NCBI RefSeq assembly: GCF_000833605.1
Contig: NZ_JXTG01000005.1
Coordinates: 61,427-125,426, forward strand
Length of the DNA stretch: 64,000 bases
Direction: 5' to 3'
DNA from: Anoxybacillus ayderensis
GTDB taxonomy: Bacteria > Bacillota > Bacilli > Bacillales > Anoxybacillaceae
Of this stretch, positions 8,092 to 17,346 are shown in pieces. Made by a program: the position numbers and the translations under genes. The notes below the pieces were generated by a model. That model had not been told where the DNA came from. It worked only from the letters and a program-made list of their open reading frames with translations, and did not search any database. The number at the start of each line of letters is the position of its first letter. Position 1 is the stretch's first letter.

Positions 8092-9701
8092 AATGCATAA
8101 ATTCTTGCTTCGTGCGGACGCATATAAAGCGTTGTACCTTCTTCTTTTACATCTGTATAATTGCCGAGCAAAAGATGGCGGTGAGCCGAAGCAAGCTCTT
8201 CTGGCAACTCATATACGTTGTCGTTGTCGCAATGGTTTAAGACGATGAGCCAACGAACGCCATCGAGCTCGCGTGTGTAGGCGTAAATGTACGGATCATG
8301 TTCCGAAAAATCGCGGAACGTTCCGTACACCATAACGGCATGTTGCTTGCGCAATTGAATGAGCTTTTTATAGTAATAATATACAGAGTTCGGATCCGCT
8401 AACGCTTGTTTTACATTGATTTCTTTATAGTTCGGATTCACTTTTAGCCAAGGTGTTCCTGTTGTAAATCCAGCATGTTCGCTATCATCCCACTGCATTG
8501 GTGTACGCGAGTTATCTCGGCTCAGTAGCTGCAAGCTTTCAAGCACTTCTTTCGGATCGCGACCTTTTGCGACTTCTTCTGCATATTTATTTTTCATCGC
8601 AATGTCGTTATAGTCTTCGATCGTGTCGAACTTGACGCCAGTCATGCCAATTTCTTCACCTTGATAAATGTACGGTGTCCCAGGCAACGTATGCACGAGC
8701 GTAGCGAGCAATTTTGCTGATTCGACGCGGAACTGTTTATCGTTTCCGTAGCGCGTCACTTGTCGCGTATGGTCGTGATTGTTTAAAAACTGCGAGTTCC
8801 ACCCTTTGCCCCACAATCCTTCGTACCAACGTTTTTGAATTTGTTTAAAACGAATCGGATCCCATGTCGGCATTTCGTCGCACACTTCAAAGTGGAACAA
8901 AGTATGTAGTTCGTTTCGGTCTTCTCCGACATATTTTAATCCTTCCTCTGGCGATACGAAAGCGACTTCTCCGACGGTGAAAATATCATAATGTTTTAAT
9001 ACTTTTTCGTGCATTTCTTGTAAATAATCATGCACGCCTGGATTGTTTGTTAAATAACGAATGTCATACGGGTTTTCGGCATCTGGGAATCCTTCAGGTT
9101 TGGCTAGTAAGGCAATCGCATCTAAACGGAACCCATCGATCCCTTTATCTAACCAAAAACGCATCATTTTATAAATTTCTTCACGAACTTCTTCGTTTTC
9201 CCAGTTCAAATCTGGCTGTTCTACCGCAAACGAATGGAAATAATACTGTCCTGTTTTTTCATCATATTCCCATGCGGATGGAGTAAAGTACGAGCGCCAG
9301 TTATTCGGTTTGTCGCGCCATATGTACCAATCGCGTTTCGGATTGTCTTTTGACGAACGAGATTCAATAAACCAAGGATGTTGATCAGATGTATGGTTCA
9401 CGACAAGGTCCATAATTAATTTCATTCCACGTTTATGCACCTCGTTCAGCAAGCGGTCAAACGTCTCCATATCCCCTGCTTTATCCATGATGCGATAGTA
9501 ATCAGAAATGTCGTATCCGTTATCTTTATCAGGCGACTCATAGCACGGATTCAGCCAAATGACATCCACCCCTAAGTCACGAATGTAATCGAGTTTTTGA
9601 ATAAGCCCTTCTAAATCGCCATACCCATCACCATTTGAGTCAAAAAAGCTGCGCCAATACACTTGATATACGACGGCTTCTTTCCACCATGTCCGTTTCA
9701 T
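8085..9701 (-). CDS. malL: GH13 alpha-glucosidase (oligo-1,6-glucosidase/maltase type)
   Basis: A 538-residue cytoplasmic enzyme that hydrolyses alpha-glucosidic bonds of isomaltose, maltose or sucrose-type oligosaccharides. GH13 regions are all present: DLVVNHTSD near residue 98, the nucleophile Asp in GFRLDAIALL near 199, the acid Glu in VGEVAF near 256, and NNHDHTR near 330. The N-terminal WWKEAVVYQVYWRSF is the family opening. No signal peptide is seen. A good ribosome site (AAAAGGAGTGAC) precedes the ATG. A cre-like sequence lies 15-30 bases upstream, pointing to carbon catabolite control. Whether alpha-1,6 or alpha-1,4 bonds are preferred cannot be settled by eye. Confidence 0.9.
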   Translation of the reverse strand: MKRTWWKEAVVYQVYWRSFFDSNGDGYGDLEGLIQKLDYIRDLGVDVIWLNPCYESPDKDNGYDISDYYRIMDKAGDMETFDRLLNEVHKRGMKLIMDLVVNHTSDQHPWFIESRSSKDNPKRDWYIWRDKPNNWRSYFTPSAWEYDEKTGQYYFHSFAVEQPDLNWENEEVREEIYKMMRFWLDKGIDGFRLDAIALLAKPEGFPDAENPYDIRYLTNNPGVHDYLQEMHEKVLKHYDIFTVGEVAFVSPEEGLKYVGEDRNELHTLFHFEVCDEMPTWDPIRFKQIQKRWYEGLWGKGWNSQFLNNHDHTRQVTRYGNDKQFRVESAKLLATLVHTLPGTPYIYQGEEIGMTGVKFDTIEDYNDIAMKNKYAEEVAKGRDPKEVLESLQLLSRDNSRTPMQWDDSEHAGFTTGTPWLKVNPNYKEINVKQALADPNSVYYYYKKLIQLRKQHAVMVYGTFRDFSEHDPYIYAYTRELDGVRWLIVLNHCDNDNVYELPEELASAHRHLLLGNYTDVKEEGTTLYMRPHEARIYALQ

Positions 9702-9716
9702 TTGTTGTCACTCCTT

Positions 9717-9732
9717 TTTTAAGCGTTTTCAA
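9717..9732 (-). promoter_or_regulatory. cre-like site (CcpA) upstream of the glucosidase gene
   Basis: Read on the minus strand, TTGAAAACGCTTAAAA matches the cre consensus WTGNAANCGNWWNCAW at 15 of 16 positions. It sits between the likely promoter and the ribosome site, where CcpA would act as a roadblock. Confidence 0.6.
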
Positions 9733-9799
9733 TTTGAAAAGTTGCTATGTATAAGATACCATTGTTGTAAAGGAAAAAGAAGTAGGGAGTGAAAACGTT

Positions 9800-10036
9800 T
9801 TGGACATATCGGTGACAAATGTATTCGCAAAGATAGAAGAAGAAATCGCAAAAGCAAAACATGCGTCATCATCGCAAGCGGTGCGTGAACATATATATGC
9901 TGTTCGCGCATTGTGCGACATTATTTTGCAACAACCATCACCAAGCACACAAGAAGTGACTTTGCCGCAACCGACAACAACCGAACGATTAGATATCGGT
10001 GCCGATGCGAACGGACGATCATTACTTGATTTTTAG
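9800..10036 (+). CDS. ywdI: YwdI family protein (DUF5327)
   Basis: A 78-residue protein with an amphipathic helical first half (alternating Glu, Lys and Ala) and a Pro/Thr-rich hinge before the C-terminal RSLLDF. It resembles B. subtilis YwdI, whose function is unknown. The start is a TTG with AGGGAGTGA upstream. It lies divergently from the glucosidase gene and 11 bases before ywdK, matching the ywdI-ywdK neighbourhood of B. subtilis. No enzymatic motif is visible. Confidence 0.7.
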   Translation: MDISVTNVFAKIEEEIAKAKHASSSQAVREHIYAVRALCDIILQQPSPSTQEVTLPQPTTTERLDIGADANGRSLLDF

Positions 10037-10047
10037 GAGGGGAAAAC

Positions 10048-10410
10048 ATGAAACTATTTACAATCATCGCTTCAATGAGTGCAGCGCTATGTGTGGCGCT
10101 AGGAGCGTTCGGAGCACACGTGTTGGAAGGAAGAATTCCAGAGCGATATATCGACACGTGGCAAAAAGCCGTTCAATATCAAATGTTCCATACGATCGGT
10201 TTGTTTCTCGTTGCGCTGCTGGCAACAAAATGGCCCCAAGTGACGCCTGCTGGTTGGTTTATGCTTGCGGGAATCGTTTTATTTTCAGGTAGTTTATACG
10301 TACTAAGCTTAACGCAAATAAAAATACTCGGGGCGATTACGCCGTTTGGAGGCGTATCGTTCATCGTTGCGTGGCTATTTTTAACATATGTCGCGATAAA
10401 ACAAATGTAA
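10048..10410 (+). CDS. ywdK: DUF423 membrane protein YwdK
   Basis: A 120-residue integral membrane protein with four predicted helices. The conserved DUF423 start is ALGAFGAHVLE and a later GAITPFGG motif links helices three and four. The family is widespread, and I know of no established function. The ATG follows TAGGAGGGG. It is co-directional with ywdI and ends at a strong terminator shared with the convergent gerQ gene. Confidence 0.85.
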   Translation: MKLFTIIASMSAALCVALGAFGAHVLEGRIPERYIDTWQKAVQYQMFHTIGLFLVALLATKWPQVTPAGWFMLAGIVLFSGSLYVLSLTQIKILGAITPFGGVSFIVAWLFLTYVAIKQM

Positions 10411-10438
10411 AACGAGGCGCTGTGGACGCCTCGTTTTT
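10409..10438. terminator. Bidirectional terminator between ywdK and gerQ
   Basis: AAAACGAGGCG pairs with CGCCTCGTTTT, with T-runs in both directions. Confidence 0.88.
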
Positions 10439-10880
10439 AACGTGGAGCATATGTGCTTAATCCGACACCAGATGCAAATGGGTATTCATAATTAATTTCT
10501 TCATCGAATGTCACATAGTCGAGATAAATCATTGGCAATAAATAACGCATTCCTGTTTGCGGATCGCTTAAAATGAGATGATCGCGACCAGCTGCTTCAA
10601 TGACACCGCGGAAAATTTTCGCGTTCCATTCACGATTGTTTTCAAACGTCATATAAACGGTCGCAATTTTCCCTTTGTTTAAGCGCAAAATGTTTTCAAT
10701 GTACGATTCTTCGATCGGAAGCATGCCAGGAAGCGGCTGACTGGCCGTTGTCGGCGTTTGCATCGCCCCTGTTTGTGGTGTAAATGTTGGTGTAGGCAAG
10801 CCAAACGGATATGTCGGCATTTGGTATGGATAGTAGTACGGATACGAATAATATGGCATTTGTTGACGTTCATCACTCAT
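10437..10880 (-). CDS. gerQ: Spore coat protein GerQ
   Basis: A 147-residue spore coat protein. The N-terminal half is low complexity, rich in Tyr, Pro, Gln and Thr, as in GerQ proteins that are cross-linked by transglutaminase. The C-terminal half is the conserved domain, with LPIEESYIENILRLNKGK followed by MTFENNREW. In Bacillus GerQ is needed for CwlJ localisation and function during germination. The ATG at 10880 is chosen because AAAAGGAGGAG lies just upstream; the first in-frame start at 10913 is inside cwlJ. It follows cwlJ by 14 bases, so the two partners form an operon. Confidence 0.9.
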   Translation of the reverse strand: MSDERQQMPYYSYPYYYPYQMPTYPFGLPTPTFTPQTGAMQTPTTASQPLPGMLPIEESYIENILRLNKGKIATVYMTFENNREWNAKIFRGVIEAAGRDHLILSDPQTGMRYLLPMIYLDYVTFDEEINYEYPFASGVGLSTYAPR

Positions 10881-10894
10881 TGAAACTCCTCCTT

Positions 10895-11317
10895 TTAATA
10901 TACGCGTGGACAATTAGAACTCGTCGGTGCATAAAAACAATGTGCCTTAAAACGTCCGGCATTCCATTGATTAAACCATTGCGGTGGGCAACTGCCATCT
11001 GGCCGGAAAAACCAAAGCGAATTCGTTGCCGGGTGAAAACGTTCTCCGCGGATGACGCGGCGGGCGAGACGTATGTCTTGTTCACGCGCCCGTTGATAAA
11101 AATACCCTTTTTGTACTGCTTCAAATCCTCCAGGGCTTTGAAATACCATTTGGCGAATGGTACGAAGCCCTTCAAAGTCTAAACAGTTTGCGCGCACGCG
11201 GTTCACTCCAACATTCCCAACCATCAACATACCGAGCTGTCCGTCTTCCTCTGCCTCTGCGCGCATAAGACGGGCAAGCAATTTGACATCTTCTTCTGTA
11301 TACGCAACAACAGCCAT
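10895..11317 (-). CDS. cwlJ: Spore cortex-lytic hydrolase CwlJ
   Basis: A 140-residue cell wall hydrolase of the Hydrolase_2 (SleB-like) family that degrades spore cortex peptidoglycan in germination. The signature EDVKLLARLMRAEAEEDG contains the catalytic Glu near residue 21. Further matches are GNVGVNR and the C-terminal AHCFYAP. Like other CwlJ proteins it lacks a signal peptide, consistent with assembly from the mother cell side. About 31 bases upstream, the minus strand shows CATAGGCT, which could be a SigE -10, at low confidence. It is the first gene of the cwlJ-gerQ pair. Confidence 0.92.
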   Translation of the reverse strand: MAVVAYTEEDVKLLARLMRAEAEEDGQLGMLMVGNVGVNRVRANCLDFEGLRTIRQMVFQSPGGFEAVQKGYFYQRAREQDIRLARRVIRGERFHPATNSLWFFRPDGSCPPQWFNQWNAGRFKAHCFYAPTSSNCPRVY

Positions 11318-11412
11318 CCCTTCACCTCACTTTATGAAAATCGCTATTAGCCTATGATGAGACATACGAAAATGTGAGGAAAGTCGTCATTGTTATATGT
11401 ATGAAAGAGATA

Positions 11413-11440
11413 ATAAAAAAAGACCTCCAAATCGGAGGCC
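11413..11440 (-). terminator. Rho-independent terminator of hemQ
   Basis: On the minus strand GGCCTCC and GGAGGTC form the stem, followed by seven T. It abuts the hemQ stop codon. Confidence 0.85.
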
Positions 11441-12186
11441 TACACATGTAAAAACTGTTCTATTTTTTCTTTCGGTAAAATGTTGCCGACGAAGAAAGAG
11501 CCGAATTCACCGAATCGTGCGCTCACTTCATCGAAACGCATTTCGTACACAAGTTTTTTAAACTGAAGTACATCATTTGAAAAGAGCGTCACACCCCATT
11601 CATAGTCATCGAAGCCGACCGAACCGGTAATGATTTGTACGACTTTTCCAGCATATTTTCTTCCTGTCATGCCGTGTGCGCGCATTAAATTGCGACGCTC
11701 TTCCATCGGAAGCATGTACCAGTTGTCGTTTCCTTGACGGCGCTTGTCCATCGGATAAAAGCAAACATGGCTTGTTTTCGGTAAGATCGGATATAAACGG
11801 CGACGCACTTCTGGATTTTCGTACGGGTCGCCTGCTTCTGCTGGCAAGTAGTTGCTTAATTCAACGACAGAGACGTATGAATAAGCAGGTACGAGATATT
11901 CAGCGAGCTTTGTTTTATTGATTGCCGTTTCAATTTCATGAAGCTCTTCCATCGTTGGACGTAAAAGCATGAACATCAAATCTGCTTTTTGCCCCATAAT
12001 TGTGTAAATCGCATGGCTGCCTTCATTTGCCGCTTCTGTTTTTTCCCATTTTTCCACTAATGTAAAAAACTCTTGTATTGCTTCTTGGCGCTCTTCATTT
12101 GTGAGCGTTTTCCAAGCCGCCCAATCAACCGTGCGGAAATCATGCAGACAATACCAACCGTCTAGCGTTTGTGCTGCTTCGCTCAT
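11440..12186 (-). CDS. hemQ: Coproheme decarboxylase HemQ (YwfI)
   Basis: A 248-residue chlorite dismutase-superfamily protein. In Gram-positive bacteria it makes heme b by two oxidative decarboxylations of coproheme III. The sequence has [12 protein letters not shown] near the N-terminus, the conserved [15 protein letters not shown] near residue 118, and [17 protein letters not shown] near 155. The [24 protein letters not shown] region contains the conserved proximal His-equivalent surroundings. The ATG at 12186 is used because AAAGGAG lies eight bases upstream. In B. subtilis it also neighbours pta. It has its own terminator. Confidence 0.94.
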   Translation of the reverse strand: MSEAAQTLDGWYCLHDFRTVDWAAWKTLTNEERQEAIQEFFTLVEKWEKTEAANEGSHAIYTIMGQKADLMFMLLRPTMEELHEIETAINKTKLAEYLVPAYSYVSVVELSNYLPAEAGDPYENPEVRRRLYPILPKTSHVCFYPMDKRRQGNDNWYMLPMEERRNLMRAHGMTGRKYAGKVVQIITGSVGFDDYEWGVTLFSNDVLQFKKLVYEMRFDEVSARFGEFGSFFVGNILPKEKIEQFLHV

Positions 12187-12253
12187 GTCCAACACTCCTT
12201 TTGTTATGTACTACCGAAATTGTATCATATGTGTTTCGTTTATGCCAAACGCA

Positions 12254-12817
12254 CTATTTGAACCGTTTGTAAATAAGAAAAGCAATGATAATGACAATGC
12301 CACCAACGATCGTGATCGTTGTAAAATGTTGTTCAATAAATGTTTTCGCTTGAGCGCCTAAAGTGAAAATAATAAGCCCTTCTGCGAAAAAGCGCGCCCC
12401 ACGACCGATGAACGACCAAAAAAGCAACGTGCGAATGTTGACGTTAGAAATGCCGGAGAAAATAGTGAACACTTTATACGGAATAGGGGTAAACCCAGCG
12501 ATGACGATCGCCATTGCCCCGTATTGTTGAAAATATTGTTCTACCTTATCCATTTTTTCATCAGAGATAAAATAACGCAAAATCGGTCTGCCGAATTTTT
12601 TCCCAATGTACCATCCAAGCAGCGCACCGAATACAGAAGCGACCGTTGTTAAAAAGGAAAACCATAACGCTTTCTCCGGTTGGGCAATGCTTAACGGAAT
12701 TAATAACACATCAGGCGGAATCGGAAAAAATGAAGATTCTGTAAAAGAAACGATAACGAGACCGATGACGCCAAATTCAAGCAACCATTGTTCAATATGA
12801 TGAATCCATTGTGACAT
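12254..12817 (-). CDS. DedA/VTT-family membrane protein
   Basis: A 187-residue membrane protein of the DedA (SNARE-associated, VTT) superfamily with four or five hydrophobic segments. Family features are the E-SSFFPIPPDVLLIP block near residue 30, the GYxGKKFGR-type stretch WYIGKKFGRP near 70, and the re-entrant G-F-TPIPYKVFTIFSG near 108. Some DedA proteins flip polyprenyl phosphates or phospholipids; the role of this one is not known. The ATG at 12817 follows AAAGGAG; a longer start at 12883 has no ribosome site. It points toward hemQ. Confidence 0.82.
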   Translation of the reverse strand: MSQWIHHIEQWLLEFGVIGLVIVSFTESSFFPIPPDVLLIPLSIAQPEKALWFSFLTTVASVFGALLGWYIGKKFGRPILRYFISDEKMDKVEQYFQQYGAMAIVIAGFTPIPYKVFTIFSGISNVNIRTLLFWSFIGRGARFFAEGLIIFTLGAQAKTFIEQHFTTITIVGGIVIIIAFLIYKRFK

Positions 12818-13012
12818 ATAATAACGCTCCTTTATTTGTACATGTTCCTTAACAAATATATCACTTTTTAGGTCATATATCACTCAAGATAAAAAACAGA
12901 ATTGTTATAAAAAAAAGACTATTTTCGTTTATGGTGTAATTCATTGCTTTTCGTCTCAATAAGAGTATTCTAATAGATAGACGAATTTTTTTAAACTAAG
13001 GAGGAACATTTC

Positions 13013-13996
13013 GTGAGTGATTTATTTGCAGCCTTAAAACAAAAGGTGGCAGGAAAAAATGTAACGATCGTGTTTCCGGAAGGACTAGATGAACGTATTT
13101 TGACAGCGGTCGGACGTCTAGCGGCAGAAAATGTGTTGCATCCGATTGTCATCGGCGAGCAAGAAGCTGTCGTCCAAAAAGCGAAAGAGCTTGGTTTGAC
13201 GCTTGGGAAAGTAGAAATCATCGATCCACGTACGTACGAAGGAATGGAGGAAATGGTTGCCGCGTTTATTGAACGTCGCAAAGGAAAAGTGACGGAAGAA
13301 GATGCGCGCAACATTTTACTTGATGAAAATTACTTCGGTACGATGCTTGTGTATATGGGGAAAGCGCACGGGCTTGTGAGCGGTGCCGCGCATTCGACAG
13401 CGGATACAGTTCGTCCTGCGTTACAAATTATTAAAACAAAGCCAGGTATTCGCAAAACGTCTGGCGTGTTCATTATGGTGCGCGGCGATGAGAAATACGT
13501 ATTTGCTGATTGCGCCATTAACATCGCTCCAGATAGCCAAGATTTAGCGGAAATCGCTATTGAGAGCGCACAAACAGCGAAAATGTTTGATATTGAGCCA
13601 CGTGTAGCGATGCTTAGCTTCTCCACGAAAGGATCGGCGAAATCGCCAGAAACAGAAAAAGTGATTGAAGCGGTGCGCATCGCAAAAGAAATGGCACCAG
13701 AGTTAACGCTCGATGGCGAGTTTCAATTTGATGCCGCATTCGTTCCGTCTGTGGCGAAAAAGAAAGCGCCAGACTCTGTCATTCAAGGCGATGCGAACGT
13801 CTTTATTTTCCCAAGCTTAGAAGCGGGAAATATCGGATATAAAATTGCACAACGTCTCGGCAATTTTGAAGCGGTCGGTCCAATTTTACAAGGACTAAAT
13901 CAACCGGTGAACGATTTATCACGCGGATGTAACGCCGAAGATGTGTACAAGCTATCACTCATCACAGCAGCGCAGGCGCTTGCGGCGATGGAATAA
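13013..13996 (+). CDS. pta: Phosphate acetyltransferase
   Basis: A 327-residue enzyme that interconverts acetyl-CoA and acetyl phosphate for overflow acetate metabolism. The conserved stretches [14 protein letters not shown] at the N-terminus, [17 protein letters not shown] near residue 125 and [12 protein letters not shown] near 238 are intact, and the length is that of the single-domain Bacillus Pta. The GTG start follows AAGGAGGAAC by five bases. Its stop overlaps the lipL start by one base (TAATG), so lipL is likely translationally coupled. Confidence 0.95.
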   Translation: MSDLFAALKQKVAGKNVTIVFPEGLDERILTAVGRLAAENVLHPIVIGEQEAVVQKAKELGLTLGKVEIIDPRTYEGMEEMVAAFIERRKGKVTEEDARNILLDENYFGTMLVYMGKAHGLVSGAAHSTADTVRPALQIIKTKPGIRKTSGVFIMVRGDEKYVFADCAINIAPDSQDLAEIAIESAQTAKMFDIEPRVAMLSFSTKGSAKSPETEKVIEAVRIAKEMAPELTLDGEFQFDAAFVPSVAKKKAPDSVIQGDANVFIFPSLEAGNIGYKIAQRLGNFEAVGPILQGLNQPVNDLSRGCNAEDVYKLSLITAAQALAAME

Positions 13997-14820
13997 TGAG
14001 CGAATTGTTGCGACAACAAACGTGGCGAATAATTGACCACACAACCCTCGGGCCATCGTTTGATGCGAAGCAGTCATTTGCGTTTGATGATGCGCTTTGC
14101 GAATCGGTTGGAAACGGTGAATCGCATCCGATCGTTCGCTTATGGGTGCATCATCAGACCGTTGTGCTTGGCATTCAAGATACGAAATTGCCGTACATTG
14201 AAAAAGGACTCGCCTACTTACATGAGCACGGTTGGCGTACGATCGTTCGCAACTCTGGTGGGTTGGCGGTTGTATTAGATGAAGGGGTTTTAAACGTTTC
14301 ACTTATTTTTCCTGATACAAAAAAAGGAATTGACATTGATCGTGGGTATGAGGCAATGGCCGCGCTCATTGCGCGCATGTTGCCAGAAGCGCACGTGCAA
14401 GCGGGGGAAGTTGTTGGCTCGTATTGTCCAGGAAGTTTTGATTTAAGCATTGATGGAAAAAAGTTTGCGGGCATTTCACAGCGCCGCATTCGAGGCGGTG
14501 TCGCTGTGCAAGTGTATATATGCGCAAACGGAAGCGGCGCGGCACGAGCGGAGTTTATTCGTCAGTTTTATGAGCGCGCGCTTGCGGGAGAACAAACGAA
14601 GTTTACGTATCCGACGATCGTTCCACATACGATGGCGTCGCTTAGTGAATTACTCGGCAAAGAAATGACAGTTTCTACGCTTATCATTCGCCTATACGAA
14701 GCGCTCCAATCGCTTGGGAGTAGGCTCGAGCCATCGTCGCTCACCCCAAAAGAATGGGAGCGATATAACATGTATTTTCAACGTATGATTGAACGAAACG
14801 AGACGATGTTGCCGAAATAA
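13996..14820 (+). CDS. lipL: Octanoyl-[GcvH]:protein N-octanoyltransferase LipL
   Basis: A 274-residue member of the biotin/lipoate ligase fold. LipL moves octanoyl groups from GcvH to E2 subunits in the Bacillus lipoate pathway by amidotransfer. The catalytic Cys is in [11 protein letters not shown] near residue 144, followed by the substrate-binding lysine and KFAGISQRR. An RNSGG motif near residue 85 corresponds to the RRxxGG region of lipoate ligases. B. subtilis LipL (YwfL) likewise neighbours pta. It ends at a strong terminator shared with rsfA. Confidence 0.92.
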   Translation: MSELLRQQTWRIIDHTTLGPSFDAKQSFAFDDALCESVGNGESHPIVRLWVHHQTVVLGIQDTKLPYIEKGLAYLHEHGWRTIVRNSGGLAVVLDEGVLNVSLIFPDTKKGIDIDRGYEAMAALIARMLPEAHVQAGEVVGSYCPGSFDLSIDGKKFAGISQRRIRGGVAVQVYICANGSGAARAEFIRQFYERALAGEQTKFTYPTIVPHTMASLSELLGKEMTVSTLIIRLYEALQSLGSRLEPSSLTPKEWERYNMYFQRMIERNETMLPK

Positions 14821-14847
14821 AAAGCTGTCCGATGCGACAGCTTTTTT
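14821..14847. terminator. Bidirectional terminator between lipL and rsfA
   Basis: AAAGCTGTC and GACAGCTTTTTT form a 9-base stem; the hairpin overlaps the end of rsfA on the other strand. Confidence 0.85.
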
Positions 14848-15517
14848 ACTCGGCAATCTTTTCGATTTTTTCTAAGTTTCCGTTGCGATCCATTTTGAAA
14901 ATAGGTGGTTTAAACTCATCCTCTGAAATTTCCATTTGTCTTGCACGGTTAATGATGCGTGCCATCGTTCCGTAATCTTCGCGCAATTCTTCATTTTCTT
15001 TTTGAAGTTTTGTAAATTGTTGTTCTAGTTGTTTATATTGTTGTTGTAGTTGTTCGAGCTCAATCTTCAGTTGTTTATTTTCCACTAGCGCTGTTTCTTG
15101 TCCGATATACGATTGTTTTAAAGAGTGTAAAAAAGCAATAACATGGTCAAGCGTTAAATGGTTTGTTTCGACATGTTCATATTCATTTGTTTGCACTTCT
15201 AACGGTTCCATTCCTAACTCTTCAAGCGAAGGAACAGGTGGTGTATAAAGCGGCCGCTTTCGCAATGCGTGTTTATTTCCAAGGGCACGCTGCCGTTGTT
15301 TTCGGAACTTTTTCGCCATTTGTAACGATTCTTCATATTGTTGGCGAACGACCGCATTCCAGCGGAACCCGCATGCCGCTGACGTACGATTCAATTTATC
15401 GCCTACTTCTTCAAACGCATTTAATTGCGTGCTCCCTTCGCGCACGTGGCGCAACACCGTTTCAGCTAACAATAAATCTTCTTCTTCAGTCCAAGCATCT
15501 TGTCGTTTTTTTGTCAT
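14846..15517 (-). CDS. rsfA: RsfA-family prespore transcription factor
   Basis: A 223-residue DNA-binding protein with an N-terminal Myb/SANT-like domain ([18 protein letters not shown] near residue 6, then [13 protein letters not shown]) and a long Gln/Glu/Lys-rich coiled coil from about 130 to 195. RsfA is a SigF-dependent regulator that fine-tunes prespore gene expression in B. subtilis, where it also lies in the ywf region. The ATG is preceded on the minus strand by GAAAGGGG. It converges with lipL. Confidence 0.88.
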   Translation of the reverse strand: MTKKRQDAWTEEEDLLLAETVLRHVREGSTQLNAFEEVGDKLNRTSAACGFRWNAVVRQQYEESLQMAKKFRKQRQRALGNKHALRKRPLYTPPVPSLEELGMEPLEVQTNEYEHVETNHLTLDHVIAFLHSLKQSYIGQETALVENKQLKIELEQLQQQYKQLEQQFTKLQKENEELREDYGTMARIINRARQMEISEDEFKPPIFKMDRNGNLEKIEKIAE

Positions 15518-15662
15518 GAAAAAAACCCCTTTCGCATTCTTTTACTTTCATAATCACCAAAAAACGAGAAATATATACTATTTTTCAAAGGAAATAGATG
15601 CAGCTTGCATTGTTCGCGTATACGCGTTAGAATACTCGTTAGCGAAAAGGAGTGAGGACGGT

Positions 15663-15887
15663 ATGCAAAATGAATTTCGCGTCTGTGACGACTGTCAAGC
15701 AACGAATTTAAAAACGTTGTTGCCAAGGTTAAAAAAATTAGATCCGAACGCAACAATCGAAATTGGCTGCCAATCGTATTGCGGTCCAGGTCGAAAAAAA
15801 GTGTTTGCGTTCGTCAACAATCGACCCGTATCAGCGATGACGGAAGACGAGTTAATCGAAAAAATTGCTGCGAAGTTGAAAAAATAA
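15663..15887 (+). CDS. DUF1450 (YuzB-like) small protein
   Basis: A 74-residue protein of the YuzB/DUF1450 type. It carries Cys pairs VCDDCQ near residue 8 and [12 protein letters not shown] near residue 38, followed by the FAFVNNRPV strand and a C-terminal TEDELIEKI helix, a layout recalling thioredoxin-like ferredoxins. A metal or Fe-S role is possible but unproven. The start ATG lies after GGAGTGAGGACGGT. It sits alone between rsfA and ywfO with its own terminator. Confidence 0.8.
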   Translation: MQNEFRVCDDCQATNLKTLLPRLKKLDPNATIEIGCQSYCGPGRKKVFAFVNNRPVSAMTEDELIEKIAAKLKK

Positions 15888-15907
15888 GGTGGCTGTCACC
15901 GATCAAG

Positions 15908-15938
15908 GGGCATTCTATGAGAAAGGAATGCCTTTTTT
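15908..15938 (+). terminator. Rho-independent terminator after the DUF1450 gene
   Basis: GGCATTC and GAATGCC pair around a 10-base loop and are followed by six T. Confidence 0.82.
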
Positions 15939-15972
15939 GTTTGATTTTAGTGCATGTCATTGAAGGAAGTCT

Positions 15973-16000
15973 TTGTTTTTTTAAAAGAACGCTCTATAAT
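15973..16000 (+). promoter_or_regulatory. Probable promoter of ywfO-ywgA
   Basis: TTGTTT and TATAAT are 16 bases apart. The predicted start near 16007 supports the TTG at 16036 as the ywfO start rather than the ATG at 16012. Confidence 0.55.
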
Positions 16001-16035
16001 AAAGCTATGTTATGAACGGAAGAGAGGGAGAACGA

Positions 16036-17334
16036 TTGTATCCCAACGAAAAATTGAGCGAAGAGAAAGTGTTCAAAGATCCGGTGCACCGGTATGTGCA
16101 TGTGCGTGATAAAGTCATTTGGGATTTAATTGGTACAAAAGAATTTCAACGGTTGCGTCGCATTAAACAGCTCGGTACGACGTATTTGACGTTTCACGGT
16201 GCAGAACATAGTCGTTTTAACCATTCGCTTGGCGTATATGAGATCGTGCGCCGCATCGTTGACGATGTGTTCGCTGGTCGTGCGGATTGGGATGAAAACG
16301 AGCGGCTGCTTTGTTTATGTGCTGCGCTTTTGCATGATTTAGGACATGGACCTTTTTCCCATTCGTTTGAAAAAGTGTTTCATCTTGACCATGAACAATT
16401 TACGCGCGCGATTATTTTAGGCGATACAGAAGTAAACGCGGTGCTTCGTCGTGTATCGTTAGACTTTCCGAAAAAGGTTGCGGAAGTCATTGCGAAGACG
16501 TATGAAAATAAGCTCGTCGTTAGTCTCATTTCAAGTCAAATCGACGCGGATCGCATGGACTATTTATTGCGCGATGCATATTATACAGGCGTCAGCTACG
16601 GGCATTTTGATATGGAACGCATTTTGCGTGTGATGCGTCCACGCGAGGAGCAAGTCGTCATTAAACGAAGCGGCATGCACGCAGTAGAAGACTACATTAT
16701 GAGCCGATACCAAATGTATTGGCAAGTGTATTTCCATCCTGTGACGCGCAGTGCAGAAGTCATTTTGACGAAAATTTTGCATCGTGCGAAACATTTGTAT
16801 TTGACAGGCTATACATTTCAAACACCTCCTGTTCACTTCCAATCTCTTTTTCATGGACACGCGCAACTAGAAGACTACTTAAAGTTAGATGAGGCGGTGA
16901 CATTATTTTATTTTCAACAATGGCAAGAGGAACGAGATGCGATTTTAAGCGATTTATGCCGCCGTTTTATGAATCGCAATTTATTTAAATACGTCGAATT
17001 TCAACCGACGAATGAAGAAATGAAAAAGTTGATGGAACTGACGACGTTGTTTAAAAAAGCGGGCATTGATCCGGATTATTATTTAGTCGTTGACTCCTCA
17101 TCGGATCTTCCGTACGACTTTTATCGTCCGGGGGAAGAGGAGGAAAGGCTTCCGATTTATTTGTTAATGCCGAGCGGGGAGTTGCGCGAATTGTCGCGGG
17201 AATCGACGATCGTTGATGCGATTTCAGGCAAACGTCGCACCGATCATAAACTATATTTTCCACAAGATTTTCTTGACGACTTATCGACAAAACGAAACGT
17301 GAAGAAAAAAATAAAACAACTTTTATATGAATAG
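16036..17334 (+). CDS. ywfO: HD-domain phosphohydrolase YwfO
   Basis: A 432-residue HD-superfamily protein related to dNTP triphosphohydrolases. The metal-binding residues are visible as H in EHSRFNHSLGVY near residue 55, the HD pair in LLHDLGHGPFSHSFE near residue 97, and a later D in SSQIDADRMDYLLRDAYYTG near 170. The N-terminal DPVHRYVHV and RLRRIKQLG motifs are typical of this subfamily, in which B. subtilis YwfO belongs. The TTG start is preferred because AGAGAGGGAG precedes it. ywgA follows within 13 bases. Confidence 0.88.
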   Translation: MYPNEKLSEEKVFKDPVHRYVHVRDKVIWDLIGTKEFQRLRRIKQLGTTYLTFHGAEHSRFNHSLGVYEIVRRIVDDVFAGRADWDENERLLCLCAALLHDLGHGPFSHSFEKVFHLDHEQFTRAIILGDTEVNAVLRRVSLDFPKKVAEVIAKTYENKLVVSLISSQIDADRMDYLLRDAYYTGVSYGHFDMERILRVMRPREEQVVIKRSGMHAVEDYIMSRYQMYWQVYFHPVTRSAEVILTKILHRAKHLYLTGYTFQTPPVHFQSLFHGHAQLEDYLKLDEAVTLFYFQQWQEERDAILSDLCRRFMNRNLFKYVEFQPTNEEMKKLMELTTLFKKAGIDPDYYLVVDSSSDLPYDFYRPGEEEERLPIYLLMPSGELRELSRESTIVDAISGKRRTDHKLYFPQDFLDDLSTKRNVKKKIKQLLYE

Positions 17335-17346
17335 GAGATGGGGACG

